Source: Raffaelea ambrosiae (Eukaryota > Ascomycota > Sordariomycetes > Ophiostomatales > Ophiostomataceae). From it: a DNA stretch of 64,000 nt. Made by a program: the position numbers and the translations under genes. The stretch lies in the NCBI GenBank assembly GCA_002778195.1, contig PCDI01000001.1:1-64000 (forward strand), read 5' to 3'. The notes beneath the pieces were generated by a model, which ran no database searches, was not told the origin of the DNA, and saw only the letters and a list, made by a program, of their open reading frames with translations. Positions 20,526 to 32,452 of this stretch are shown here, in pieces (within the stretch, counting starts at the first letter, position 1; each line of letters begins with the position of its first letter).

Positions 20526-22680
20526 ATATGATCATATGTTTATATTACTGTTTAGCCCTGTAAAGTTGACAAACCATGTAGCCTCTAGCAGACGATTTTT
20601 AGGATAAGCTTTTTGGTTAGTGTATCTCGAATATTGAAGTCACTTCCATTATATATCTGTTCCTAGACAGAATCTGTTTTACTCAAGCCGGTCAAGCAGT
20701 GTCCGCTCTTGACAGGCTTATTCGTCTCTCCTCATGCTGGTAAGTCGGAAAGCAAACCCCACATTTAGTTAGACTGAGTTTTCCCCTAATGATCTGTCTT
20801 CGTCTACGAAGAACGTAAGGATGCCATCAGAGTATCTTGGACGGATATGCCTAACAACCAGGTGGCCGTTGATCGATATTCAGGTTGTGGTAGGGGAAGA
20901 ATGACACGAAGAAGTGCGCTAATATTTGGAACACGAAAAACGTGACCTATGGCCTCCTGTCACATGAGCTACATTGCGCTGGCTTCGGAGATGTTAATCT
21001 CCTCAAGGAATCCCGAACGCGATGGGATCCAGAAAGTCAAGCTGCGTATTTTTAAAGACTTAGATTTTAGTGGCAGGATTTGTGTACTATTGTCACGGAG
21101 CTGGCAGTATCGAAGTGACCTATGCCACAATATAGTAATTCGTACCACAGGATATCAATCCCGAGATATCAGAAGCAGGTGAGTCTAGACCTTGGTGAAA
21201 GACATTCGTCGTGCCCTCTATCTTCTTTAATACTAGAGGTGGGCCGCTTTTTGCTTCGATTTTCTCTATAAGATAACTATGTGGGGTATATGTACAGAGT
21301 GATCGAGTGCTTAGACAAATGAGGCCTTATTTTGCGGAACGTCAAAGGCGAGTTGGCCTGGGTCCCCGGGTTTGGCCGTCTCATCAGGGAGTTCGGCAAG
21401 AATGGCAGTCATTGCCACAGAGTAGGCTTAATCTTTATCGTCTTATCAATATTTCGGGTTGCCGAACGAAAATCTCCACTCAGTAAGAGCCCCGCCTGCG
21501 GGCAGTCGGCAAGTGGGCGACGCTGCATAATGTCAGATAAGAACCACGATTCCGTGGCGCTACCACACTACAGGGCATCCTCATAATCCACCCCAGTATA
21601 CGTAAGAGTACTATTATGTAGTAAACGAAGTGAGAAAAAATTAGCATGTACTATGATGCTCCTTGCAGCAGCAATGGCCCCAACTCCTGGTATGTATTGC
21701 AGATCGCAAATATGCATCTATCATGCGGCGTTCGTCAGCCTTTATATCCACATGGGCCCTGTGTATCGCCCATAGCCAAAGATCGCTATGAGTGCATAGT
21801 AACTAGAATGCAGACACACCACAGTACGAGTAGTCAGTCAGAGACTCCCCCCCACAAATTACTTAGTTGACACGCAGACCTTAGACTGCGCTGCTCACTA
21901 ACCCATCATATTACATAGTATTTTATGGTGAGAATCAACTAGGGATATTTTAGTTTTACCTTCATCGTAGTCGGTAGAAATATGATATCAAGCTACTTCA
22001 ACTTCGGGTTGGCTCTCTTACGGGAATGTCCCTTCAACAAAAAACCTGTGACTTGTAAAGGTGTCTGCCTTCCTTCACTATATTATCGCCCTAAATTGCC
22101 AACGCAAAGTGAGATCTCGACTAAACCTATGCGGCAACTACATGGCATTCCGCTTTTCAGGTACTGCGAAGAGGAATTGAAGCAGCTGATACTCGGAAGG
22201 AGCACCGAAAGTCCAGCTACCGGCGAGGCTACCGATTGGCCCGGCCAATGGGAAGGAAAATGACTGCTACATTGCGTGTTTCTTCTTATCTTGTTTCTGC
22301 TCAGCATCAAGCCCCACTTGTTAGTAAAGGATTGTAACTTACGAAGTCAGGGCTGCAACGTGCATGTGTGTGTTCTTATCTGTTGCCTCGTTGCAAACAC
22401 TATCTACCAGGTCGGGATCTGGGCGAGTACGAGTGCCTGGCATATTATCCCACTTACTGGCACATTGGGTCCGTTTCTGTGCCCTGTCCACGTACGCTGT
22501 TGGCTGATAAAGATGTGCCGTTGGGGTACATTTTGATAACGGGTGTCGTCTTTCGCCCGTCCTTTTCTTTGGGTTTCGTGAATGAGACGTAGGCCAACAT
22601 TTAAAGGCACCGCCATTTCCACACACCAGAGAATTGATTTTGCTACGACGACACGGATAACGTGGGTCAACGATTTCCAC
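20526..22680. other. 2.2-kb intergenic region
   Basis: No gene can be supported. Open frames are short and have no recognisable content. CTTATC GATA-type sites occur at 22285-22290 and 22375-22380, and TGATAA strings occur near 22507 and 22535, upstream of the following amino-acid transporter. Confidence 0.6.
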
Positions 22681-24216
22681 ATGGCGTACTCAAAAGACGA
22701 AAAAACAGCCACCGATGATATCACCCCTGCCCCTCTACGAAGCAGCTCAAGCTTTGAGGCTGTCAAAGTCGATGATGCCGAGAATGCATTCGAGATCTTC
22801 AAGAAACAGGAAGGAGCAGTGGATTTCCGTACTGTCAGCTGGATCCATGCATCGGTGATCTTTCTAAAGGGTATGTGTGGCCCGAGTTTGTATCCAGAGG
22901 CGGGTAAAGTTTTTAACAAGAGCGTGAATAGTTATCTTCGCCACAGGTGTGCTTTCAATCCCATCCTGCATGTATGTGCTAGGGGCCTTACCCGGCGCCA
23001 TCAATGTGCTTGCGTGGCAGGGAGTGAATACATATTTTGCTATTGTGCAGGGTAATTTCCGCAATCGGCACGCTCATTGCCACTCTATTGCAGACATGGC
23101 AGAAGTTGTGGGCGGTGTGTATCTCAAGGAGGCGGTCGGTGCGTTGTTCATGATTGCATATGCAATTTGTACTGGTTCTGGTGTTATCGGAGCTTCAGTT
23201 GCTTTGAATGCGCTGTCAGATCATGCCATTTGCACCAACTACTTCTCTTTGATCGTGATGTTTGTCGTCTTCTTTATGGCGAGCCTGCGAAAGTTTGAGA
23301 AGATTGCGTGGCTGACCTGGGCCGGGTTTATCTGCGTTTATGTGGCAGTCTTCATCATTGTGTAAGTTCCGTGCTTGGGTTACAACGCGTCTTGTGCACT
23401 TTTACTAACCAAATCAGCATCGGTGTCACTACTCGGTCCCGTCCAGCTGCCGCTCCGCAAACTGGAGACTTCGATCTGGGCTATAATGTCATTGGTAGTC
23501 CGACCTTCATTAGCGGCATCACAGCTGCTGCGACAATCTTCTGCTCGGGGGCAGGCACATCAGCCTTCTTACCAGTTATCTCGGAGATGAAGCGACCACG
23601 CGACTATCCCAAAGCAGTCTACTTATGTATGGGATTTGTGACAGCATCATACCTAACATTTAGTCTGGTTGTTTATCGATGGTGTGGCAAGTGGGTAGCC
23701 TCTCCATCTCTAGGCAGCGCCGGTACGACCCTTAAAAAGGTGTCGTATGGCATTGCGCTCTTAGGTTTGCTGGTCAGTGCCTGTCTCTATGCCCATGTTG
23801 CCGCGAAGTATATGTTTGTTCGATTTCTACGAAACTCGCCACATCTTCAGCGCAACTCGTTAATTCACTGGACGGTATGGCTGGCTTGCACATTCAGCAT
23901 ATGTGCGGTGTCTTTCATTATCGCATCGGGTATCCCGATTTTCAACTACTTGATTGCTCTGGCAGGTAGCATCTGCTTCGCTCCTTTGGCCATAATGCTA
24001 CCTGCGTCCTTCTGGCTTTTCGATTTCAAACACTATAGCCACCGGGATGCTGGGGCCATGAAGATTCTATTCTATTGGTTTCACTGGTTTATGTTTCTTG
24101 TTGGCTTGTTCATCACAGTTGGCGGCACATATGGTGTGGTTCAAGAGATCATTGACGCGTATGCAAATGGGGAGATCAGTTCGGCATTTTCGTGCGCCGA
24201 TAATAGCAACTCTTAA
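22681..24216 (+). CDS. amino-acid transporter, MTR type (AAAP family)
   Basis: This membrane protein of the AAAP family (Pfam Aa_trans) resembles the Neurospora neutral/aromatic amino-acid permease MTR, a proton-coupled importer. Exons are 22681-22870, 22947-23361 and 23418-24216, for 467 aa. Splicing gives FLKGVLSIPSCMYVLGAL (the conserved GxLxxP helix-1 motif) and FIIV-IGVTTRS. An acidic hydrophilic N-tail of about 50 residues is followed by about 11 hydrophobic segments. SAFLPVISEMKRPRDYPKAV is the typical loop motif. Intron 2 has a perfect TACTAAC branch site. It is the third nitrogen-compound transporter in a row on this strand. Substrate range is inferred only from the family. Confidence 0.9.
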
Positions 24217-25333
24217 TAGCCACCGAATTTCAACTTACTAATATATGATAGAAGTTGCACTAGGTACTTTGTTAAACGGGGGGGGTGCTGTTTACCTTGA
24301 ATAGTTTCCACTGCATCTACGTTTATTTGCTAGTTTTTTGTCCGCTTAGGTGTTTACAGCGCCAGTTTACCTGGCTAAGAAAGACTCCCACATATAGTAG
24401 TCATTCCTCCGGTGTTCCTGTTACCCTTCTCGGATTTTCTTTGATATTTTATCTGTCGGTTGCACAGGCATTGGTTAAATGACGGTCTGGGCCGATACTG
24501 GCATCTAAGACCAAAATCCCGACCTTTGCAGTTGCAGTTAGCACGAGGTTTGTGGCACCATTTGCTATTGTGAATTTGTTTTACCACTCGGCCACCTGAC
24601 CAGAACCTGTCGCGGTTAAAGTACTAGTATATCATATGAGATGCGTTATCAGACCGTGAGCCCTCCCACATCATCCTATTCTTATTATCGATTCTGCAAA
24701 TCCCTAATCTCAATCCCAGGCAACGTACTCGTCTAAGACCTTCACATAGTCGTCCGAAATGCTTCAATAACAGACCAACGTAGTGAGACCTAGAGTGAGG
24801 CTTTTGAACCCCTGAAAATGCAACTGTAACAGGAGCCAAGCTTTGACAGCTGATTCTTTGCGAGGATGCCTAAATGGAAACATACAATGATTTCGAGCCT
24901 GTTCGAGCCACCCATCAGATCCAGTTTCGTGGCTGACTTTTATATTTGTGATCCTTCTCCTTGGATAACACTAATTTCTATTACAAGCATGTAGCTAACA
25001 TCCCTACTTCTATACAAATCCCAAAACAAATATCTACTTAACTCGCTACTTTTTTAAGGGTTGGGATGGCATTTGCAGCTAGGCACGCCGGAAGAATGTT
25101 TGCTGCAGTCCCGTCTCCGCACAGCCGTTCGGGAAGATAATCCCTTAAACCACCGTGCAATTTGATAACAGCGCTTTGGGGTGTCACTGACAGTGCAACC
25201 GGAGGCCGCGGCATCATCTAATATATCGTATCATTCATTTCGATGCGAGTGAGTAGACCGCTTCCATTGCGCACAAAATAGATAGATTGCGAATTTGACT
25301 TTCACATCAATCTGCCTGTAGACATGGCTAGGC
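24217..25333. other. intergenic region between convergent genes
   Basis: About 1.1 kb separates the MTR-type gene and POP7. I see no open frame of note, no RNA gene and no repeat apart from a G8 run at about 24279. It presumably holds both 3' ends. Confidence 0.5.
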
Positions 25334-25942
25334 TCAGGGGAGTCGTACAGTGACTTCCAAGCAATTTACATTGCGAGAGCGGTGTATTGGTGTTGGCGGT
25401 ACCCGAGTCTCGGTTCTCTGTGCTTCTGCGACACCACGAACAAATTTTGAAGACAGTACGGCACTGTTTCCTTCATTCTCGGAGATTTGTAGTTCAATAT
25501 CCTCCTTGACTCTGTTGTCGGGAGATAGCAGGTCATCTGTTGTGGTTGACCATCGTGTGCGAAAGTGAACCACATAGCCAGGCTGCCGTTGAAACCAGCT
25601 CGATATAACGATCAACTTGCAAATAGCGTGTCCAGTAGCCAAGAGGACAACTTCTCGTTGACGATAGAAAACTGGCAGTTTTGGTGATATTGGCGTTGGA
25701 ACGTCTTGTGCATCCGTCCCGGTTCCCTGAATATGTGCCATTCTTTCATCCAGGAGCCGAGTGTTTCCAGTGGACCACTTAGCACCACCCGGACCCTTCT
25801 CGAGTAATTTTATTGTGCGGTTAATCATAGACATAAACGATGTTTTGCTGGATACATGAAGGAGGCCGAGAGGTTTGGTGGCCAGCTGCTGGCCGCGTCC
25901 AATTATGGGCCTCCTGCGCATGGTGGTTCCTTTAAAATACAT
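25334..25942 (-). CDS. POP7: RNase P/MRP subunit Pop7 (Rpp20-like, Alba fold)
   Basis: This single-exon frame of 202 aa is probably the Rpp20/Pop7 subunit that binds the P3 arm of RNase P and RNase MRP RNA in the nucleolus. Two stretches match the Alba-like core: LLHVSSKTSFMSMINRTIKL (about residues 27-47), and REVVLLATGHAICKLIVISS followed by WFQRQ and VHFRTRWSTTTDDL (about 95-138). Rpp20 proteins share the pattern HVSSKTPFM...ATGxAIxK...FRT. An acidic and basic C-terminal tail follows. The start could also be the internal ATG eight codons in. Identification rests on motif memory, so an alternative DNA/RNA-binding Alba protein is possible. Confidence 0.72.
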   Translation of the reverse strand: MYFKGTTMRRRPIIGRGQQLATKPLGLLHVSSKTSFMSMINRTIKLLEKGPGGAKWSTGNTRLLDERMAHIQGTGTDAQDVPTPISPKLPVFYRQREVVLLATGHAICKLIVISSWFQRQPGYVVHFRTRWSTTTDDLLSPDNRVKEDIELQISENEGNSAVLSSKFVRGVAEAQRTETRVPPTPIHRSRNVNCLEVTVRLP

Positions 25943-26406
25943 TTAGTCACGTTCCAATCGTAGGTCTCGAAATACCCAGCCACACCAATAAACGTACCAA
26001 ATCCCCGCTCTCTCGGGGGTCCATGCAGGAGAGATGGCATTATTCGACAATGTTCAACGAGTTGAGCGGTACGATTTACTTTTGTTGTTTTTATGTTTTA
26101 TGTTTTCTTTTAGGGGAAACGGCAGTATGTTTGCGCAACCTGTTCACCGCCTTTTAATCGCACTAGCCCGTTTAGTCAAACCACGCAATTGTTCTTTGCC
26201 AGAGCGTTTTCCGTGTAGGCATCCCAGCTTCTGCATCTAGTCAGAACGGCCTCTCCAATAGTGAAGACGGTCTCTTGGGATTATTGCTTACGCGCCCTCA
26301 ACTGAGAAACATGGGTGCCTGATTCCCTCACTAAGAGGCGACAGCAGACCATGTGAACAGACAACAACATCGAAGCCATCCATACTCAACATCAAAATCT
26401 CTTGCG

Positions 26407-27738
26407 ATGTCTTTGGAGATCTGGCCAAAACTCCCACCCGAGAGGTTGAAAGCAGCGCTTGATCTGGCTCAGGTGAGCAGGCCCTGAACCTGCCGGTCCA
26501 CCCCCCGTCCTCAACCCGGGAGTTGTTTCGTGGAGCAGTAAACACACCGGGCAGCCCTGGCTGGATTTTCGTTGGCATTCATTCCCATTCCACCTCTTCT
26601 CCCCCCCCCCCCCCCCCCCGCCGGCCAGTTTCCCATCCCCCGATTTTATTCCCCTCTTTGAAATTAAGGCTGACGGTCCGGTGGGTGACACCACTACACC
26701 GAAGGGGCGAGAACTAGACTGGCAGCTGCATGAGCTCGAAGAGGCCTTGACCGACCTCAAACAAAGTCTCCAGGACTGCTATAATCTTCTCGGACCCAGT
26801 GGGCGCGGAAACACTCTTGTTGTTAGCACTCCACGCAATGAAATTGTGAAAGGCCATGTTACGCGTGTCGGCACTCAGATTGTCAAAGGGGTGAGCAGCC
26901 ACATATCCTCGTGTGTTGTGTATCGTCTCTGCCTCTTTTCGCTAACTACTCTTAGTCCATGCAGCTGCGTCTCCGAACTCTACCCCCGCAGACCATAACG
27001 ATCGATACGACAAAACCTATCACAATTGCACCATTAGACGCCCTCCAGACGCTACTCACTCGCTCGATTGATCTACTCACTTTGACTGTGTCATATGCGT
27101 ACCCTCAACAAGACGTACCTGGTCACCATGGCAAGCTGGCACATCTGCCCGCATTTCATGGGAAGAGGGATGCGTTTATCGCAGCTCAGCTCAGGGTTAT
27201 TTCACAAGCGTTAGCAGACGCCTCGGCTTTGCTCAGAGGCCCCCCTCTGTCAATGGCAGATCCCGCGTGGACAACTTGTTCAGCGGCGCTGTCTCACTTT
27301 TCGCCCCAGCTGCCGCCGTCCGTCAGTTTTCACATTGGCCTCCAGGATAGTCAATTGGTTCTCTGGTTGCGAGCACTAGAGCCGGTCGGTGTTCCTGTCA
27401 ACTTGGGTATGAAGTTTGCTTTAGCGTTGGGCACCGCCCGCCGTTTAGATCACGACGAGGCGGATCAAGTCTTCACATATTGCTGTGAGGATGGCATGGC
27501 CATAGGCCTGCATCCTCCACCGCCTGGATCTGCGGTAGTTGAAGGGAATAAAGATCCAGAAAACATCGGTGTGGCCGCTGAAGGACCGGCAAAAGTTTAT
27601 GTGCGGGAGAAGGTTCGCATAGAAAGCGCAGACCCCAGTTTGCTGAGTCTCAGTGCCAAGCTCAGTGCTTTGAGCCATAGTCTCCTTCTGGCGCGGAAAA
27701 ATCTAGCAGCAATCATGGGGGACGACCTAGATGGTTAA
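26407..27738 (+). CDS. RAV2: RAVE complex subunit 2 (Rav2/Rogdi)
   Basis: This is the Rogdi/Rav2 subunit of the RAVE complex, which reassembles the V-ATPase on vacuole and endosome membranes. Exons are 26407-26472, 26669-26890 and 26956-27738, for 356 aa. Exon 1 gives MSLEIWPKLPPERLKAALD. Exon 2 carries the family stretch ELDWQLHELEEALTDLKQSL, then VSTPRNEIVKGHVTRVGTQI. Exon 3 carries QLRLRTLPP and a long helical part ending SLLLARKNLAAIMGDDLDG. Intron 1 is 196 nt and contains a run of 19 C (26601-26619); its acceptor (ATTAAG) lacks a good pyrimidine tract right before it, so this join is the least certain. It is divergent from POP7, with a 464-bp spacer. Confidence 0.85.
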
Positions 27739-27993
27739 GACTCTCAAAACGAGGGAATATGAACTAATATTGTTGCGTGTATGCATCACTCACAACAGCG
27801 GCGGGTGAAAATGTGACTAGCGTAATGGGTTTTTTAGTTTCATGAGATAGTGCAGCTATTGCAGCATGTATATGAAAAAAAAAAAAAAAACCACAAAAAG
27901 ACGTCAATGTCTTGTGTGCTAGGACAAAAACAAAAAAGAAAAAGAAAAAAGAGCATGCAAAGCACGGTGTAGTCTTAGCCTCCCTTCATGCTT
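27739..27993. other. short convergent 3' region
   Basis: The 255 bp between the ends of RAV2 and the NIPSNAP gene hold a run of 17 A at about 27876-27892 and A-rich strings to 27950. These may act in 3' end formation of either gene. Confidence 0.4.
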
Positions 27994-29164
27994 TCAAGCA
28001 ACTGGCGACCAGGGCAGTGGGACCAAGATTCTGGACTTCATCGTTTGTATAAGCGGCACGGTTTTGTGTACCGTATCGCCCCATCCCTCAATGCCCCAAC
28101 TCTGCTCGCGGCGGATCTTGCGTTCCTCGAGGTTTGCAAACTGCCAAAGAAAATGAACCGTATTCAAGTCTCCAATCTGGACAAACCACGCACCAACACC
28201 CTCCATGACTTCCCGCCGAGCCTTCAAACCACGCCGCCAATGGGTCTCCCACTCGAGAAGGTTTCCTGGGTGCAGTGTGTATGACCGCAATTCGAAAAGT
28301 CCTCCCAGCTGCCGTGGAGGTGTCGTTGGCCAGAACGAAAACTCCTGCATAAGGGAGGAATGCTTCGAATTGATCAGAGTCCGCAGCTTACGGTCAAACT
28401 CAGGGAAGTCCGGGTGGCGGGAGAGTGCGTTTATGGACGCATGGTAACCCTGGTATCGCTGATATTCCCAGATATGGACTGTAGTTATATTTTATTGTCA
28501 GCTCAGAAAGCGGCAAGGCACGACAATACGAAATAGTCTTACCAAAAGTATCGCTGTCACCAACTTCGGTGCGCCAGCTACCCACAAGATGGACCCTATT
28601 CTCCGGAATCCCGGCCATGCGCGGATACCAGTTGCCCACCAACTCCACGTATTCTTCGATCTTGTCGGGCTTTACTTCATGGAATTGGATCGAGTGGACA
28701 TACTTGCCTCGTGCTAGCACTTGGCTAAAGCTAGCTTCAATCTGAGCGTCAAGCTCTCGACCCTCCTTGGTGCCATATATAAGATTCGCAATTGGGCCCG
28801 TCTTGCGCCCTGGTGTATTCTTTAAAGCATCTTCTTGGCCTTTCATAATAACTCGTAAGCTTGTGCCGCCGTAGGGAGCCGAGGTACGGCTCGGTACAGT
28901 CGGTACAAGAGAAGTGGCAGGAAACAAAGGAGGGGAGGATAACGCACTCGTTCCCTGCGCCTTTTGCGCCTCTGCCAAACTGTCTCTGAAAGCCTTCTGT
29001 TTTGTGTTGAACTCGTCGTAGTTATCGGGGACAATATCTGCCAGCGATGGCACTCGCTGGTGACGCTGGTTGCTGCAGAGAACCGGTACACTGCCGAATG
29101 TCCTCGCCAATGAGGCAGAGCTCCGTCGAGCTGGTGCTCTTAAAAGCTTCCTGGCCGCGAACAT
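27994..29164 (-). CDS. NIPSNAP-family mitochondrial protein
   Basis: Exon 1 is 29164-28543 and exon 2 is 28478-27994, for 368 aa. The join gives SDTF-VHIWEYQRYQGYHA, matching the NIPSNAP pattern with two ferredoxin-like repeats: KYVHSIQFHEVKPDKIEEYV in the first and GLFELRSYTLHPGNLLEWE in the second. The N-terminus is rich in Arg, Ala and Ser (MFAARKLLRAPARRSSASLA), a typical mitochondrial presequence. NIPSNAP proteins are mitochondrial; in animals they have been linked to mitophagy signalling, and the fungal role is unclear. The start at 29164 is preferred over an in-phase ATG at 29245 because it puts the presequence at the N-terminus. Confidence 0.88.
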
Positions 29165-29886
29165 GATAGCTTTCCGATTCTGCGCGTTACTCTTGGCTGG
29201 TTGGACTCCTTGGAAGACAACAGGTCTTCTGCAATACGGCCTCAAGATTCGATCGAGAGCAAGTTGGGAAAATGAAACGGATGTGTCCTCTTATTATCCT
29301 AGTCTCTTAAAAAGCGGAGGCGAAGAAATGAAAATGACTCAGGCAGGTACGTTTGTGAGGTGCGACTGTGGCAGGAGCTTTATGGAGTGTCCAGAAGGAA
29401 AGTGGGCTGGGCACATAGACACTCATTCTTGACTGTAGCAGAATGCAAGCCCAGGGAGCGGGGGAATGACATCTTCCCCGCACGACGCGGCATAACTACA
29501 AAAGCTGACTGCTTGGATGAGCCATATCAAGTGTAAGAGAGTCGCGCCAGAGAGCCGCGCCCTCTTTTCCCCTCATGATCACAGTTTGTTGCCCAGTAAT
29601 ACACAGTTAGTTAAAGCACGAGTACGAGTACAGATTCCACCCCTGTCGAGCTAGACCATATTTGTAGAGCACGTGACCATGGCCGTGACAGTGGCCCGCA
29701 AAATGCCTGAGGCAAACAAATTCGGGCTGTCGCGGGATCAACAAGCAAGATCCGGCTGAACCAAAAAAAAAAAAGGCTATCTTGCGAATCAACCAAACAA
29801 CCAAACAGTCAAACGTCTGCATCACCACCGTCACAACTGCATCGCGACTCAATTTCCTTTAAAACTCCACGACCGCTACTGTCAAG
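29165..29886. promoter_or_regulatory. shared divergent promoter region of two mitochondrial genes
   Basis: These 722 bp separate the start codons of the minus-strand NIPSNAP gene and the plus-strand ATP synthase subunit J gene. They contain an A12 run at 29763-29774 and ACGAGTACGAGTA at 29618-29630. No credible gene lies inside. Confidence 0.45.
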
Positions 29887-30380
29887 ATGTCTTGGTTCGG
29901 CATCACGCCTCTGAAGAAGTTTCCGGGACCCGTCCGTAAGAAGACTCCGACTCCGAATACATCATATTGCGCTTTTTTCGGCATCATTGGGAGTTTGAGT
30001 TGTTCTTGCTAACAGAATATCAGTGAGACCGATGGCACCTTTTTTTATTGCTGGTAAGAGCTACTGTATATATGTTGCATGCGTCTGCGATCCTGGATGT
30101 TGGGCTTGCCACTGTCACCTCATCCAAAGGACACCAAGTGCTCAAAAGCAGTCAACGCTGATGGGTGACAACGTTGATCAAAATTTGCTGATCCTTCTGC
30201 AGGAATTGTCATTGCTTATGGCGTCAATTCTGCACAGAGTGCCATGATGAAATGTTTGTCTTCCTCCCATCCAATACATAGCATGTCAAAATGAGATTTT
30301 TCTGACATTGACATATGAACCTAGCGGACGAGTGGAAGAACGATCCGAGAAACGTTTACGCAAAAGCTGAGAAGCACTGA
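29887..30380 (+). CDS. ATP18: mitochondrial ATP synthase subunit J (Atp18), four small exons
   Basis: Four exons (29887-29935, 30024-30053, 30203-30253, 30325-30380) join to a 61-aa protein, the usual size for subunit i/j of the F1Fo ATP synthase in the inner membrane. It starts MSWFGITPLKKFPGPV, then LRPMAPFFIAG, a single membrane helix running into IVIAYGVNSAQSAMM, and a charged tail with DEWKNDPRNVYAK. The family shares the PFF(I/A)AG helix and the NDPRN tail. Every junction keeps phase (all introns are in phase 1) and has GT...AG ends; exon 3 ends at a weak GTTTGT donor. No exon exceeds 56 nt, so no open-reading-frame scan would find it. Confidence 0.9.
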
Positions 30381-30957
30381 TTGATCGATCGATGCTATAC
30401 CTAAACGCATGTCGGACGTTGTGGTGGGCGGCTACAGTTGGCAGGGGACTGGCAGTACTTTTGGCTGGCCTGCCCACTTCAATTTATTCTGCACTGGCTG
30501 TATCATAGAGCTTTAAGGGAGTCAACAATTGTAATTTGTACACGACAATTCTTGTCTTGGATCATGTGTTACGCGTTTATACTCAATGATAGCTCGATGG
30601 TCGGATGCAGCGAGCTTGGGCATATCCCGCCCACATGCTATGAAGCAGACTTGCTTCCTAATTCACGAATGCATGCGGGCAGATTGCGCATTTTCTTTTC
30701 CAAGAGGTTACAAACAAACATATTCCGGCGGTGATCAAAGTGGGCATGAATAAAGTGTAGGCGAAGTCAGGCTATTGAACACTGGACCAAACTCAAATAC
30801 TGTGGTAATCTGTTGAACTGGTGGCGACTTCTTTCTAGTGCTGAAGATGCCGGCCCAGCATCGGCTTTTACTTCCCAGGGCATTACATATCGGTGATAAA
30901 CATGACACAGCCCCTTATTTCTCACGACATCACCCTTTTCTTGCCACCCTTGGTCCA
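30381..30957. other. intergenic region before the FSH1-type gene
   Basis: There are 577 bp between subunit J and the hydrolase. I see no open frame or repeat of note; it should hold the 3' end of the first and the promoter of the second. Confidence 0.4.
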
Positions 30958-32044
30958 ATGTCAACTTTTCGTTTGTTCTCGCGCATCTGTCTGTTTCCAG
31001 CACGACCTATTCTTACGCCAACGACTGCTAGAAGACCTGCATTTTCTACCCTGCTGTATACGACTCGCATCTTCCTAGCCATGGCATCAACTGGTCAGGC
31101 ACAGTCAGTCAGGGCTGAGCAAGTACGTGTGCCAAATGAGGACAAGACGTTGAAAGAAATCAAGATCCTAATGTTGCATGGTAAGCACTCCCCACGAGCA
31201 TGGAAATGGTCGCCCGAGGCTGTAAGGAGCAGCTTCCCGTCTCCATAACACCAGGCTACCAGCTGACTCTGGGAACCGCTTTGGGACAAACGTGCTCCGT
31301 TCAGGCTATACACAGTCTGGGCCTCTGTTTCGCGCCAAAACTCGCGCCTTAGAGAAGATGCTGCAAAAGTCGCTTGCTCCATTCAAGCTTTCCCCCGTGC
31401 TCATCTATCCGACTGCACCAAACCGCCTCCGTCCTCAAGATATACCTGGCTATGAATTAAAATCCGAAAACGACGAGGAGCAGAACGAAGAGTACGATTC
31501 TTGGGCTTGGTGGCGACGTGATGATGCCTCAGGCGTCTATCGTTTATTTGGGGGAGGTATGGCGTCATTGGCAACCACGATTGGGGGAGCAGGTGGGGTT
31601 GATGCTGTTTTGGGTTTTAGTCAAGGAGCTGCAGCCGCAGCACTTCTTGCTGCCGCCTTGGAGCACCCTCGCCGTGAACTTCCAGTAACAGAAAGCTCGG
31701 TCTACGACTGGTCTTGGGTTTCCGCAGTTCGGGCTGCAAACGACGAGCGAGCTTTGCGGTTTGCCATTATCTACAGCGGCTTTCACGCCACCCCTGCCGA
31801 GCTACAATGGCTTTATGACCCCCATATCGCCACTCCGACATTACAGTTCATAGGTGGTCTAGATACCGTTGTTGATGAGAGCCGGAGCCGGGCCCTGGCA
31901 GACCGCTGCGTTGACCCCGTGGTAATTGTGCACCCCGGGGGTCATTATGTACCGATTAAAAAGGAATGGGTCATGCCAGTAGCTGCCTTTGTAAAGAAGC
32001 ACTCGGAATTTCCTGGACCAGACAGTACCCAGGCCAGCATATAG
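30958..32044 (+). CDS. FSH1-type serine hydrolase (alpha/beta hydrolase)
   Basis: Exons are 30958-31180 and 31305-32044, for 320 aa. The join restores ILMLHG-YTQSGPLFRAKT, the first strand-loop of the FSH family. The nucleophile elbow GFSQGA puts Ser at about residue 180. The acid is in GGLDTVVDE (about 262) and the base in HPGGHYVP (about 290), completing the triad. The N-terminal 41 residues before a second in-frame ATG (31081) are rich in Arg, Phe and Thr without acidic residues, and could be a mitochondrial presequence; starting at 31081 gives 279 aa, nearer yeast Fsh1. FSH enzymes are ovarian-cancer-gene-2-like esterases of largely unknown substrate. Confidence 0.87.
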
Positions 32045-32452
32045 ATCGAATGTTTACAAAGTTGTTAGTTGATGTCGATATAAACTGCCGAGGGCTAATT
32101 TATGTCGCAACTGGGTAAATATCCACGATTTTCAAAATGTATTCAACGTTGGAAGGTACTACGCGTTGCGTATTAGAATAAGCGAATGCGTACGTACATA
32201 TACACAGCCTGCATCATATTTGATCAAGCCTATGTGTCCCGGGGCAAATATCTTTCTACAAGGAAGTCTATTCGCCAATGGCAAATTTTCCAATTGTGGA
32301 AATGCATGGTCCCTTCCGTGTGTCTCTGTGGCTGCTTGACCAGTGCTATTTTCTATCTACTAGAAATGAAGTTAACTGCACAATCACTTGACAGTCCAGC
32401 AATGCCAAAGTATCAAAACGCAGAAGTAGGTGCACTACGCGCTAATAAATCT
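32045..32452. other. convergent 3' region
   Basis: There are 408 bp between the ends of the hydrolase and the RNPS1-like gene. No gene or repeat is seen. Confidence 0.4.

Noticed and set aside
26034..26240. Open frame upstream of RAV2 as its first exon
   Set aside because: It does not join in phase with family sequence; the ATG at 26407 gives a start that fits Rav2.
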